Assembly: GCA_023406985.1 (NCBI GenBank) | Contig: JAEXTK010000073.1 | Coordinates: 1-32,768, forward strand | Direction of reading: 5' to 3' | Origin: Spirochaetota bacterium | GTDB lineage: Bacteria; Spirochaetota; Spirochaetia; Treponematales; Breznakiellaceae | Length of the DNA stretch: 32,768 bases | Shown here: positions 16,104 to 24,153 of the stretch, in pieces | How the letters are laid out: each line of letters starts with the position of its first letter | Numbering within the stretch: position 1 is the stretch's first letter | Translations under genes and position numbers: made by a program | The notes under the pieces: generated by a model | What the model was told of the DNA's origin: nothing | Seen by the model: only the letters and a program-made list of their open reading frames with translations | The model's database searches: none

Positions 16104-16132
16104 TTCTCGGCGCGTAAAAATTACGCTACGAT
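16104..16132 (+). promoter_or_regulatory. candidate promoter with palindromic spacer ahead of the DHFR-like gene
   Basis: TTCTCG (16104-16109), 17 bp, then TACGAT (16127-16132). The spacer holds the palindrome GCGTAA-AAA-TTACGC (16112-16126), directly against the -10 box, where a repressor or MerR-type activator could act. The -35 box is weak. Confidence 0.35.
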
Positions 16133-16210
16133 GTAGAGAATCCGCCGTCCGCTCCGTCATATCGGTGAACGCGCGTACGGCGCGAAAACGAAGGAATGGG
16201 GAGAAGGACC

Positions 16211-16762
16211 ATGCGCAAGCTGATCGTATTCGAGAGCGTTTCCGTGGACGGGTATTTCGTGGACCGCGGAGGCGACATGAGTTGGGCGCACAATCCGGAC
16301 GAGGAGTTCGACGCGTTCACCGCCGAGAACGCCAAGGGCGGCGGGACGCTCGTTTTCGGGAGGATCACCTACGAACTCATGGCGGGTTGGTGGCCGACGA
16401 GCGAGGCCGCGCGGATGGCCCCCGATGTGGCGGCGGCCATGAACCGGCTGCCCAAGGTGGTGTTCTCGCGGACGATGGAAAAGGCGGACTGGGCCAATAC
16501 CCGCCTCATCAAGTCCGATCCGGTCGCCGCGATCCGCGCCCTCAAGGCGGAAGCGGGAACGGACCTCGTGATCATGGGAAGCGGGAGCCTCGTCGCCCTC
16601 CTCGCCCGGGCCGCCCTCATCGATGAGTACCAACTCGTCCTCGTGCCCGTGGTCCTCGGCGGGGGCCGGACCCTCTTCCAAGGCGCGGAAAAAAGCATTC
16701 CCCTCACGCTCGCGGAGTCGCGCGGCTTCAAGAACGGGAACGTCTTCCTCCGCTACGTTTAG
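16211..16762 (+). CDS. dihydrofolate reductase-like protein (RibD C-terminal domain family)
   Basis: A 183-residue protein of the YwjB/YyaP-like DHFR family. It has the opening RKLIVFESVSVDGYF, an NADPH-site segment TLVFGRITYE (46-55), IMGSGSLVALL (121-131) and the terminal VLVPVVLGGGRTLF. These proteins share the RibD reductase fold; substrates are mostly unknown. The start is the ATG at 16211, since GGGGAGAAGG (16199-16208) sits just ahead. An ATG at 16196 would place the ribosome site inside the gene. It is first in a unit with a DGPF protein (23-bp gap) and an ECF sigma factor. Confidence 0.87.
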   Translation: MRKLIVFESVSVDGYFVDRGGDMSWAHNPDEEFDAFTAENAKGGGTLVFGRITYELMAGWWPTSEAARMAPDVAAAMNRLPKVVFSRTMEKADWANTRLIKSDPVAAIRALKAEAGTDLVIMGSGSLVALLARAALIDEYQLVLVPVVLGGGRTLFQGAEKSIPLTLAESRGFKNGNVFLRYV

Positions 16763-16785
16763 TATATTCGAGGAAGGGAGCCGCC

Positions 16786-17187
16786 ATGAAATACCTGCTG
16801 ATGATGCAATTCTCCATCAAGGGCTGGGCAGAGGGCAACATCGGGACCTGGCCGGCCGAGGACATGCGGGCCAACGCGGAGTACCTCCGCCGCTTCAACG
16901 CGGAGCTCGCGGAGGCCGGCGAGCTCGTGTCCACCGAGGGGCTCGGCGGTCCCGAGGGCATCCGGGTAGTCCGCGCCCTGGCCGACGGCAAGCCCGCGGT
17001 GACCGACGGGCCCTTCCCCGAATCCAAGGAATTCCTCGCGGGCTATTATATCGTCGACGTGGAGAGCGAAGACCGCGCCTACGAGATCGCGGCCCGCCTC
17101 TCCGCCCTGCCGGGACGCGGGGGAAAGAGCGCGAACATCCCCATAGAGGTGCGGGCGATCATGGACAATCGGGGCGGCGATTGGTGA
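16786..17187 (+). CDS. DGPF/YCII-domain protein
   Basis: A 133-residue protein with the family signature TDGPFPESKEFLAGYYIVDV (73-92) and the usual MKYLLMMQF opening. DGPF proteins belong to the YCII dimeric alpha/beta-barrel group. They are frequently encoded next to ECF sigma factors with a long C-terminal extension, as here, and are thought to act in the same signalling unit (family knowledge; mechanism unknown). The ribosome site AAGGGAG lies at 16773-16779. The stop overlaps the sigma-factor GTG by 4 bp (17184-17187). Confidence 0.9.
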   Translation: MKYLLMMQFSIKGWAEGNIGTWPAEDMRANAEYLRRFNAELAEAGELVSTEGLGGPEGIRVVRALADGKPAVTDGPFPESKEFLAGYYIVDVESEDRAYEIAARLSALPGRGGKSANIPIEVRAIMDNRGGDW

Positions 17188-18593
17188 ACGCGCCTCCGGG
17201 CACGCCGACCGGGCCGGAAGAACCGCCCGATGCGGCTCCGGGAGGTCCGGGCGCGGGAGGCCCGGAAGGTCGAGGACCCCCCGCCGCAGGAGACCGCCTG
17301 TTCGGGACTCTCGCCCCGCGGGTGCTCGCCGCGCTCGTCCGCCGCTTCGGTTCTTTCCCCGAGGCGGAGGACGCCCTCCAAGAGGCCCTCCTCGCCGCCG
17401 CACTGCGGTGGCCGCAGGAGGGGCTTCCGGAAAATCCGCACGGGTGGCTCTTCAGGGTCGCCTCCCGCCGCCTCATCGACGGCATGCGGAGCGAATCGGC
17501 CCGCAGGCGGAGGGAGCGCGCGTGGGCCGCTACGGAGGTCCAAGAGGAAGCCGCTCCCGGCGACCGCGGGGAAGCGCACGGGGACGATACCCTGGTCCTG
17601 CTGTTCATGTGCTGCCACCCCGCGCTCACGTCCGCCTCGGCGATCGCCCTGACCCTGCGCGCCGTGGGCGGACTCACCACGGCCGAGATAGCCGCGGCGT
17701 TCCTCGTGCCCGAGGCGACCATGGCCCAGCGGATCAGCCGGGCCAAGGCGGCCGTCGCGGCCTCCCGCGTCCCCTTCGCCCTCCCCTCCGGCCGGGACCG
17801 CGCGGCGCGGCTGGCCTCGGTGCTCCACGTCCTCTACCTCCTGTTCAACGAGGGGTACGTCACGAGCTCCGGCCCCGCGCTCCGCCGCGTGGACCTCGCC
17901 GCGGAGGCCATCCGCCTGGGCCGGGAAGTCCATGCCCGGCTCGGCGAGGAGAGCGAGGCCGCGGGCCTCCTCGCGCTCATGCTCCTCACCGACGCCCGCA
18001 AGGCGGCCCGCGAGGGCGCGGCCGGCGAGCTCATCCCCCTGGCGGAACAGGACCGCTCCCGCTGGGACCGCGCGGCCATAGAGGAGGGCGCCGCGATCCT
18101 CCGGGAAGCGCTCGAGCGCGGAGCGGCGGGCCCTTACCAGATCCAGGCCGCGATCGCCGCCGTGCACGACGAGGCCGCGCGGCCGGAGGACACCGACTGG
18201 CCCCAGATCCTCGCCCTCTACGGCCTCCTCGCGGCCATGACCGACAACCCGATGGTGGAGCTCAACCGCGCGATCGCGGCGGCCATGGTCCACGGCCCCG
18301 CTACCGGTCTCCGCCTGCTGGAGGCGCTGGACGGCGACAAGCGCCTGGCCGGCGGCCACCGGCTGGACGCGGTCCGCGCCCACCTACACGAGATGGCCGG
18401 CGACGAGCGGAGCGCCGTGGAGCGGTACATCCGCGCCGCGGGCAGGACCGCGAGCATCCCGGAGCGGGACTACCTCGCCTCCCGGGCCGCCCGCCTGCGC
18501 GAACGCGGGGAAGCGCGGCGGGCCGCTCCCCCGCCGATCGGTTCCGGGGTGCCCGAAGCCGGGCCGGTTGATATCCGCCCGGGGAACGGGTAG
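17184..18593 (+). CDS. ECF-type RNA polymerase sigma factor with DUF6596-like C-terminal extension
   Basis: A 469-residue protein. After a Pro/Gly-rich lead (1-36) come sigma region 2 (about 38-108, EAEDALQEALLAAALRWP), sigma region 4 (about 138-192, with LTTAEIAAAFLVPEATMAQR as the helix-turn-helix) and a long helical extension (about 205-450, RLASVLHVLYLLFNEGY) typical of DGPF-linked ECF factors. No anti-sigma gene is adjacent; in this group the extension is thought to take that role. The GTG at 17184 overlaps the DGPF stop. The frame stays open further upstream, but that sequence is the DGPF gene in another frame. The Pro/Gly-rich lead is longer than usual, so a start further in cannot be excluded. 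Confidence 0.88.
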   Translation: MNAPPGTPTGPEEPPDAAPGGPGAGGPEGRGPPAAGDRLFGTLAPRVLAALVRRFGSFPEAEDALQEALLAAALRWPQEGLPENPHGWLFRVASRRLIDGMRSESARRRRERAWAATEVQEEAAPGDRGEAHGDDTLVLLFMCCHPALTSASAIALTLRAVGGLTTAEIAAAFLVPEATMAQRISRAKAAVAASRVPFALPSGRDRAARLASVLHVLYLLFNEGYVTSSGPALRRVDLAAEAIRLGREVHARLGEESEAAGLLALMLLTDARKAAREGAAGELIPLAEQDRSRWDRAAIEEGAAILREALERGAAGPYQIQAAIAAVHDEAARPEDTDWPQILALYGLLAAMTDNPMVELNRAIAAAMVHGPATGLRLLEALDGDKRLAGGHRLDAVRAHLHEMAGDERSAVERYIRAAGRTASIPERDYLASRAARLRERGEARRAAPPPIGSGVPEAGPVDIRPGNG

Positions 18594-18616
18594 GCTCGCC
18601 TCCAAGGAAGGGACGC

Positions 18617-19432
18617 ATGGCCAAGTTACGCATCAACGCGGAGAACGCCGAATACCAAATCATCCAAGCGCTCAAGCTGAATCGCGCGAAGCGGACCAAA
18701 GCCAAGGAACTCTTCATCGAGGGGATCGAATCCATAAAGCAGGCCGCGAGCGCCGGCTTGGAGTTCACGCGGATCATCTGCGTCGACGAGGCTTCTCTCT
18801 CCTCCTGGGCGCGGGACCTCATCCGCGGCCTCCCGCGGACCGCCGTCATCGAGATGACGACCGAGCTCTACCGGAACCTCTGCGACCGCGAGGAGCCTTC
18901 GGAAATCGTCGTCACCGCCAAGATGAAGAGCCTCCTCCTCGGCGACCTCGCGCTGCCCCCGCGCCCCTTCGTCTTGGTCTTCGACCGGCCGAGCGATTGC
19001 GGCAACTTCGGTTCCATCATCCGGTCGGCCAACTCCTTCCGGGTGGACGCGGTCTTCGTGGTCGGTCACGCCATCGATATCTGGGATCCCAAGACCATCC
19101 GTTCGAGCCTGGGCAGCGTCTTCCATTCCCCGATCGTCCAGATCCCCTCCATGGAAGACTTCCAAGCCTGGGTCGCCGCGCAAAAAGCGGCGAACGGTCT
19201 CGCGGTCGTCGGCACGGACTCTTCGGGCGAAGTGTCGCTCATGGAGCGGAAACTGACGAAGCCGATCGCGATCATCCTCGGCAACGAGGCGAAGGGCATG
19301 AGCGTCGCCCTCAAGGAAACCTGCGACTACGTCGTGCGCATCCCCATCGCGGGCGCGGTCAATTCCCTGAACGTCGCCTGCGCGGGGACCATCTTCCTCT
19401 GGGACGTGTACCGGAACGGCGCCGGAGCGTAA
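18617..19432 (+). CDS. TrmH/SpoU-family RNA 2'-O-methyltransferase
   Basis: A 271-residue SPOUT methyltransferase that should methylate a ribose 2'-OH in tRNA or rRNA using S-adenosylmethionine. The three SpoU motifs are present: motif 1 PSDCGNFGSIIRSANSF (125-141, with the usual Asn130 and Arg136), motif 2 ILGNEAKGMS (220-229) and motif 3 IPIAGAVNSLNVACA (242-256). The N-terminal 100 residues form the variable substrate domain. SpoU members of this length include RlmB- and TrmH-like enzymes; the target nucleotide cannot be told. The ribosome site is AAGGAAGGGA before the ATG. A terminator hairpin begins inside the stop codon. Confidence 0.92.
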   Translation: MAKLRINAENAEYQIIQALKLNRAKRTKAKELFIEGIESIKQAASAGLEFTRIICVDEASLSSWARDLIRGLPRTAVIEMTTELYRNLCDREEPSEIVVTAKMKSLLLGDLALPPRPFVLVFDRPSDCGNFGSIIRSANSFRVDAVFVVGHAIDIWDPKTIRSSLGSVFHSPIVQIPSMEDFQAWVAAQKAANGLAVVGTDSSGEVSLMERKLTKPIAIILGNEAKGMSVALKETCDYVVRIPIAGAVNSLNVACAGTIFLWDVYRNGAGA

Positions 19433-19451
19433 CGATTTTATAATCGTTTTT
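19431..19451 (+). terminator. terminator after the TrmH-family gene
   Basis: AACGATT-TTAT-AATCGTT is a perfect 7-bp stem, continuing into a run of five T (19447-19451). The stem is AT-rich and therefore weak. It begins within the TAA stop codon. Confidence 0.55.
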
Positions 19452-19478
19452 GCGCTTTCCGTTCCGGACGCCTATCCG
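19450..19478 (+). promoter_or_regulatory. candidate promoter for the MFS gene
   Basis: TTGCGC (19450-19455), a 17-bp spacer and TATCCG (19473-19478), starting right after the preceding terminator. The expected transcript start is near 19485, so the mRNA leader would contain the hairpin at 19503-19524. Confidence 0.4.
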
Positions 19479-19502
19479 TATTTTCTCCTCTATCGTGAAA
19501 TC

Positions 19503-19524
19503 CGGCGGCGGATTTCCGCCGCCG
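19503..19524 (+). promoter_or_regulatory. strong GC hairpin in the MFS gene leader
   Basis: CGGCGGCGG-ATTT-CCGCCGCCG is a perfect 9-bp stem with a 4-nt loop. It ends about 7 nt before the ribosome site (CGGAGGA, 19531-19537) of the MFS gene. There is no T-run, so it is not a normal terminator. It may affect translation or mRNA stability. Confidence 0.5.
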
Positions 19525-19541
19525 ACCGGATCGGAGGAATA

Positions 19542-20990
19542 ATGTCCAAGACCATCGACGTCCGGCGCCTCGTGCCCTGGATCGTCTTTACGATATTTTT
19601 CGCGGTGCTCAACGAGACCGTGTTCAACGTGTCCACGCCCGTCATCGCGAACCGCTTCGGCCTGACCGCGGCGGAGGTGAGCTGGGTCATGACGACCTTC
19701 ATCATCTTCTTCGGGGTCGGCGCGGTGATCTACGGCAAGCTGTCCGACATCTACAGCTTGCGGACCCTCATCGTCTTCGGGATCCTGCTGTACGCGACCG
19801 GCTCCATCCTCGGCTTCCTGTTCCAGTTCTCGTATCCCGCGGTCGTCGCGGCCCGCGGCCTCCAGGGCGCGGGGGCCTCCGCGATTCCCGCGCTCGTGAA
19901 CGTCATCGTCGCGCGCTACTTCCCGATCGCCGAGCGGGGACGCATCTTCGGCACCATCACCTCCACGGTCGCCTTCGCCATCGGCGTCGGCCCCGTCGTC
20001 GGCGGCTTCGTCTCCGGCTCGCTCCATTGGTCGCTGCTCTTCCTCATCCCCGTCTTCACCCTCATCGCCGTGCGCCCCTACCTGCGCATCCTGAGCGCGG
20101 AGGAACGCCGGGCGGGCACGGTGGATATTCCGGGCGCCCTCTTCATCGCGCTCGGCGTCGGCACGCTCATGCTCTTCCTGACCATGGGGAACTGGCGGTA
20201 CCTGGCCGCGAGCGTCGTCCTGCTCATCGCCTTCGTGGCCGACGCGCTGCTCTCCAAGCACCCGTTCATCGACCTCGCGCTCCTCAAGAACAGGGCGTTC
20301 CGGCTCCGCGTCCTCGCCGGTTTCCTCGTCTTTTCCGTCGTCACCGGGGTGCTCTTCGTCATGCCGCTCATGCTCACCTCCCTCGGCGGCCTGAGCGCGA
20401 CGAAGATCGGCTTCGTGCTCTTCCCGGGGGCCATCACGGCCGCCCTGATCGGGCGGACCGGCGGCAGGCTGGCCGACAGCCGCGGCAACGGGTTCGTCGT
20501 CGCCATCGGCCTCGCCGCCCTGGCCGCGAGTTTCCTGGCCCTCTCGTCCGTCTTGGGCGCGTCGCCCGTGTTCATCGGCGCCATCCTGATCCTCATGTAC
20601 GTCGGCTTCAACCTCACGCAGACGGCGCTCATCAACAGCGTCTCCCAGACCCTGGACGAGGGGGACACCGGCGTCGGCATGGGCCTCTTCAACCTCGCGA
20701 CCTTCCTCTCCTCCGCCATCGGCACGGCCGTGGTGGGGAACTACCTGCAGGGCGGGGGCCTGCCGTTCCTTCTCAATCCCCTGGCGGACGCGGCGGAGGC
20801 CGCGCCGTACAGCAACCTGCTCGTGCTCTTCACGCTCCTCATCCTCGTCGGCGGGGGACTGTACTACGCGAGCGCGCGGAAGCGGGCCGAAACCTCCCGC
20901 TCGGCATCGGAGCCGTTCGGGCCGGCGCGGATGTCGGAGGATTGCCTCGCGGCGGCGCGCGCGGGGCGCCTCGTGCCGGGGTGCGATTGA
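19542..20990 (+). CDS. MFS drug/metabolite exporter, 14-TM DHA2 type
   Basis: A 482-residue transporter with about 14 TM helices. It shows LNETVFNVSTPVI (23-35, the helix-1 motif of DHA2 exporters), motif A GKLSDIYSLRTL (65-76) and the antiporter motif C GVGPVVGGFVSG (148-159). Overall it resembles the TetA(L)/TetB and QacA-type branch of proton antiporters (family knowledge). The C-terminal tail (about 450-482) is polar, contains two Cys and is atypical. It has its own promoter and leader hairpin. It is convergent with the GyrI-like gene with only 19 bp between stops. The substrate is unknown. Confidence 0.92.
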   Translation: MSKTIDVRRLVPWIVFTIFFAVLNETVFNVSTPVIANRFGLTAAEVSWVMTTFIIFFGVGAVIYGKLSDIYSLRTLIVFGILLYATGSILGFLFQFSYPAVVAARGLQGAGASAIPALVNVIVARYFPIAERGRIFGTITSTVAFAIGVGPVVGGFVSGSLHWSLLFLIPVFTLIAVRPYLRILSAEERRAGTVDIPGALFIALGVGTLMLFLTMGNWRYLAASVVLLIAFVADALLSKHPFIDLALLKNRAFRLRVLAGFLVFSVVTGVLFVMPLMLTSLGGLSATKIGFVLFPGAITAALIGRTGGRLADSRGNGFVVAIGLAALAASFLALSSVLGASPVFIGAILILMYVGFNLTQTALINSVSQTLDEGDTGVGMGLFNLATFLSSAIGTAVVGNYLQGGGLPFLLNPLADAAEAAPYSNLLVLFTLLILVGGGLYYASARKRAETSRSASEPFGPARMSEDCLAAARAGRLVPGCD

Positions 20991-21009
20991 CGGCGGAAGG
21001 AAATCCCCG

Positions 21010-21630
21010 TCACTCCACCGGGAAGCGCAGGACGGTCCTGAGTTTCGCGCTCTCGGTCTTCCGCGCGTCCGTCAGGTAGATCTCCCGGTGCGTCAGGGAG
21101 CGGCGCCGCAGCCCCTGGGCCGCGGCGTACGCCGCCATCGCCCGGAAGCTCGGCGGCTCGTCGTCGTAGCTCCCCGCGTGCAGCATCTGCACGCACTTCC
21201 CTTCTTCAATAGACTCGAAGCGCACCGCGTCCAGGAGCCGATGCGGCTTCTTCTTGCGGACCCACGCGACGGTCTCGGCCGCGAAGGCCGCGTCCACGAA
21301 ATCGGGCTGCCGGATCATGAGCGTGAACACGAGGGCGTTCTTGTCGAGCGTCCCGTCGTAGCGCGCGCGCCCTTCCTCGCTCAAGTCCCAGACGCCTTCC
21401 AGCGGATAGATGGCGTATTCGAAGTATCCAGTAGGGGCCGCGCCCCGCTTCGGGCTCATCTTGACCCCGTACGAGAGCGCGTAGAGCACGCCGATATACT
21501 CGGCGAAGAAGGCGTCGTTCGGATTGCCCTCCCCCTGGACGGTAAAGAAGTTCAACCGGGGAACGATGACCGTTTCGGGCGTTCCCTTCGGCAGGTAAAG
21601 CGCCTTCTCCGCTTTTCTCCATTCATGCAT
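21010..21630 (-). CDS. GyrI-like small-molecule-binding domain protein
   Basis: A 206-residue protein matching the stand-alone GyrI-like family (YdeI-type). It has the opening EKALYLPKGTPETVIVPRLN and FTVQGEGNPND, then YALSYGVKMSPK and the late strand CVQMLHAGSYDDEPPSF. These proteins bind small cationic or aromatic compounds; some hydrolyse cyclopropanoid natural products (family knowledge). A partly conserved acidic residue sits in the YDDEPPSF loop. The start follows AGGAGG (21638-21643). Its place tail-to-tail with a multidrug-type exporter suggests a shared detoxification role (inference). Confidence 0.85.
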   Translation of the reverse strand: MHEWRKAEKALYLPKGTPETVIVPRLNFFTVQGEGNPNDAFFAEYIGVLYALSYGVKMSPKRGAAPTGYFEYAIYPLEGVWDLSEEGRARYDGTLDKNALVFTLMIRQPDFVDAAFAAETVAWVRKKKPHRLLDAVRFESIEEGKCVQMLHAGSYDDEPPSFRAMAAYAAAQGLRRRSLTHREIYLTDARKTESAKLRTVLRFPVE

Positions 21631-21659
21631 AGTCCGGCCTCCTCGCTTCCTGCCTTGAA

Positions 21660-21688
21660 CGTAGAGTCTCCCCCGAGGGAAGAGTCAA
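21660..21688 (-). promoter_or_regulatory. candidate promoter for the GyrI-like gene
   Basis: On the minus strand TTGACT (21688-21683), 17 bp, then TCTACG (21665-21660). The predicted start is about 21653, with a 23-nt leader holding the ribosome site. Confidence 0.42.
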
Positions 21689-21705
21689 GGATTCATCGCG
21701 GAGTT

Positions 21706-22230
21706 TCAGAGGGCCTCGGCGAGCCGCCGAACATCCTCGCTCGCGGATTTTTTTCGCGGCCATGACGCCGAGGAATTGGCGGTCGCCGGTTTTACGTCGC
21801 CGCGCCGATCGGCTGGCTGATGGAAGGGGCCAGGAAGGCGAACAACGCCACGAGGCAAGAGAATAGCACCGTTGGACGGGGCGGTGACAAAGGCCGCGAA
21901 CTTCTTGTTGCCGTTATGCGTGTACGCTTCCGTTCCGGACACTCCGGACGGAGCACGCCGCGCCAAATCCTCAAAGCCTTCCAGCTCGTTGAGACCCTTC
22001 TTCAACGATACTTCCGCGTTCGGGTGCAGGACCACGAGCCCGGCCTCGTCCACCGCCATGAAATATTCGGTTTCGCACAAGGTGAATTTACCCATTTCGC
22101 CGGTATTCTCTTTGGTGCAAAAAACCGAGCGATCGCCGCTCGGCCGGTCGTCGTCTCCCAGCACCGGGACGGAGATTCCGATCGTGGAGTCGCCCGATTT
22201 CGGCGACGCGAGGATAGTAAAGGAGAAACT
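21706..22230 (-). pseudogene. degraded chemoreceptor (dCache sensor domain) fragment
   Basis: Translation right after the caspase stop, in the same frame, reads like the distal part of a dCache ligand domain: TIGISVPVLGDDDRP, then YFMAVDEAGLVVLHPNAEVS, then a Gly/Tyr-rich strand (GTEAYTHNGNKKFAAFVTAP). At about 21890 the frame breaks. The next TM helix and HAMP-like start (LVALFAFLAPSISQPIG) lie in a different frame and hit a stop. No signalling domain follows. The first ATG/GTG (GTG at 22164) is in mid-domain and has no ribosome site. I read this as a remnant of a methyl-accepting chemotaxis protein that lost both ends. The family call rests on pattern, not on a search. Confidence 0.62.
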
Positions 22231-24150
22231 CTACTGCCCGATTTCCACTTCCAAGGCCCGGAGCCGTTCTTCGGTACGGGAGGGTCGCGGCCCGAGGATT
22301 AGCGTAGCGGTCCCGGCCAAGGCCAGAAGCCCGGACGAAACCGTGGAGGCTGCCATCCGAGCATAGGCGGAGGATACCTCCGACCGGAGTGCGGGGAAAT
22401 CCGCTCCCGCAGAGGCGGCCCGGTATGCGCGGGAGGCCTGGACGTAGTCACGGTAGGAGAGGACGCCGAAAGCGGCCAGAGCGATGGACAGGCCGACCGA
22501 CGCCAGACCAGTAACGTTGAGCCGCTTGCGGAGGAGGCGTTCGTGCGGGAGCAGGGCGGAGAGTCTCTCGAACTCGAAGATCATCTCCCCGTAGGGGGAG
22601 AGATTCAGACGCGGCTCCAGCAGGATTTCCATACCGCGACCGAGGTTGAAGGTCCCGCTCCACGGCAGATAACGGCGGTCGCGGAGAGCAGCCTCGTAGG
22701 AGCCGGCCGGAAAAGAACGGACATCCTCGGATTCGACGAACACGAATTCCCGTTCGCCGTTCGGCGTACCGTCGGACCCGCGCACATGGATCAAGGCCGG
22801 ACGCTGGAGCACGATACGGAGCGTACCCGCCTCCTCAAATTCAGGCGCGATCACGATGGTCCGGTCGGGAACGACCTCGGCCCGCCCCTCCCAGAAGTAT
22901 CCGCCTTCCGCGGTGATACGCAGGGTGCGCGTTCCAGCCTGGGCTCGGATAAGCGCATCGCCGGAAACGGATCTGTATTCGCCGCCGTCCACGGAGTACT
23001 CCAGGACCCGGTGCTCGGATGCCACAAGTATCCTCCCCTCCGGCTCGCGGAGGGTGAGCGCCACCACCACGGAGGCGTTCGCCTCCACCTCGACATCCGC
23101 TTCCGCCGAGAGACCATCCTTTCGCGCCCGCACGCGAACCGAACCGGCCGGCGCGTCACCCACTACGAGGGGTGAAGTCCCGCGCACCCGACCGCCGATG
23201 GCTATTTCGGCTCCTGAGGGAACCGTACTCACAACGAGCTCCCCAGAACCTCCCGTCCGCCCTGATCCGCGCCCAGCCGCCGAAAAGAGCATCGACGGAT
23301 TGAAATCCCCGCCGACGCTGGGAACCTGTGCGACGCCGCGTTCGGCGAGGCTCCGGGCGGGAAGATTCCGGGCCACGTAATCCACCAGGGAGGCCAGGGA
23401 GGCGCCTCCCTCCCGGAGCGCCCGGAGGAGAGTCTCGGTGAAGAGTCCCCCCGAACCGTCGAGCTTCTCGTAGGAAATGCCACCGGGCGCCGCGGCGTAC
23501 AGGATGAAGAAGGACGACCCGGGCATCGCGGGGCGACGAGCCGGAGGGATGGCTGCGGAGTCCCACAGGGGAAGCTCAGCGCCCTCCCCTTCCCGGCACG
23601 CGTCCAGGAAGACGAGGGTGGACCTGGCGCCGATGCTCCGTATCCGCGGAAGCACGTCGGCCTCCAGCAGGACGGTCCCGCCTTCGCCTTCGGGATCGGC
23701 GTCGGCGAAGCGGAGCGCGCTCTCGTCCCCCCGACGCGAACCGTGACCGGAAAAGAACAGTACGAATTCCCCGACGCGCTCCCCCCGGGCGTTCGATTCC
23801 TGCGCGGCACCCGCCACCTCGTCCAAGGTTTTCAGGAAGGTCGATCGATCCACCCGTCCTCCGGCAGCGTACTCGTTCACCTGACGAACCTGGTCGAAAC
23901 CGGCGTCGCGGAGATACGCGGCGAAGGCGAACGAATCCGCCGCCGCCCCGCGCAGGCAGCTCAGGGCGTCATAGCGATCCACCCCGACGACCAAGGCAAA
24001 GCGCGGCCCTTCGGGGCGCTCGTCGCTCTGGGCCGCCGCACCCGGCGCGCAGAACAACGCGACCAGGGTCAGCGCCGCTTCGATCGCATGGTTTCGCATT
24101 AAGAAGAGTATGACGCGGAAAAATCCACCGCGGACGCCGTTACGCCTCAT
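22231..24150 (-). CDS. exported caspase-family (C14) protease with PEGA domain and C-terminal TM helices
   Basis: A 639-residue protein. An N-terminal hydrophobic export signal (about 11-41, ending PGAAAQ) is followed by a caspase p20-like domain (about 48-290). Catalytic His136 is in LFFSGHGSR and Cys185 in LVFLDACREG; AAAPGGISYE and GLFTETLLRAL match the later substrate-pocket strands. Residues 304-368 form a PEGA-type beta domain, 370-515 further beta-rich repeats, and two TM helices lie near 546-563 and 600-619. The caspase domain should therefore face the periplasm, anchored at its C-terminus. The start at 24150 is favoured by GAAGGGG 8 nt upstream; the internal ATG at 24099 lacks one. 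It lies 3 bp after the lipoprotein gene. The substrate is unknown. Confidence 0.88.
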   Translation of the reverse strand: MRRNGVRGGFFRVILFLMRNHAIEAALTLVALFCAPGAAAQSDERPEGPRFALVVGVDRYDALSCLRGAAADSFAFAAYLRDAGFDQVRQVNEYAAGGRVDRSTFLKTLDEVAGAAQESNARGERVGEFVLFFSGHGSRRGDESALRFADADPEGEGGTVLLEADVLPRIRSIGARSTLVFLDACREGEGAELPLWDSAAIPPARRPAMPGSSFFILYAAAPGGISYEKLDGSGGLFTETLLRALREGGASLASLVDYVARNLPARSLAERGVAQVPSVGGDFNPSMLFSAAGRGSGRTGGSGELVVSTVPSGAEIAIGGRVRGTSPLVVGDAPAGSVRVRARKDGLSAEADVEVEANASVVVALTLREPEGRILVASEHRVLEYSVDGGEYRSVSGDALIRAQAGTRTLRITAEGGYFWEGRAEVVPDRTIVIAPEFEEAGTLRIVLQRPALIHVRGSDGTPNGEREFVFVESEDVRSFPAGSYEAALRDRRYLPWSGTFNLGRGMEILLEPRLNLSPYGEMIFEFERLSALLPHERLLRKRLNVTGLASVGLSIALAAFGVLSYRDYVQASRAYRAASAGADFPALRSEVSSAYARMAASTVSSGLLALAGTATLILGPRPSRTEERLRALEVEIGQ

Positions 24151-24153
24151 GAC

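Larger units (their letters stand above)
15799..16210. other. 412-bp intergenic region with very AT-rich core
   Basis: No gene is supported here. It holds the lctP promoter and twin palindromes (15874-15933) and the promoter/palindrome of the DHFR-like gene (16104-16132). Between them, 15901-16080 contains 34 G or C in 180 bases (19%), against 60-72% in surrounding genes. Many -10-like hexamers occur in the core and none can be singled out. Confidence 0.75.
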
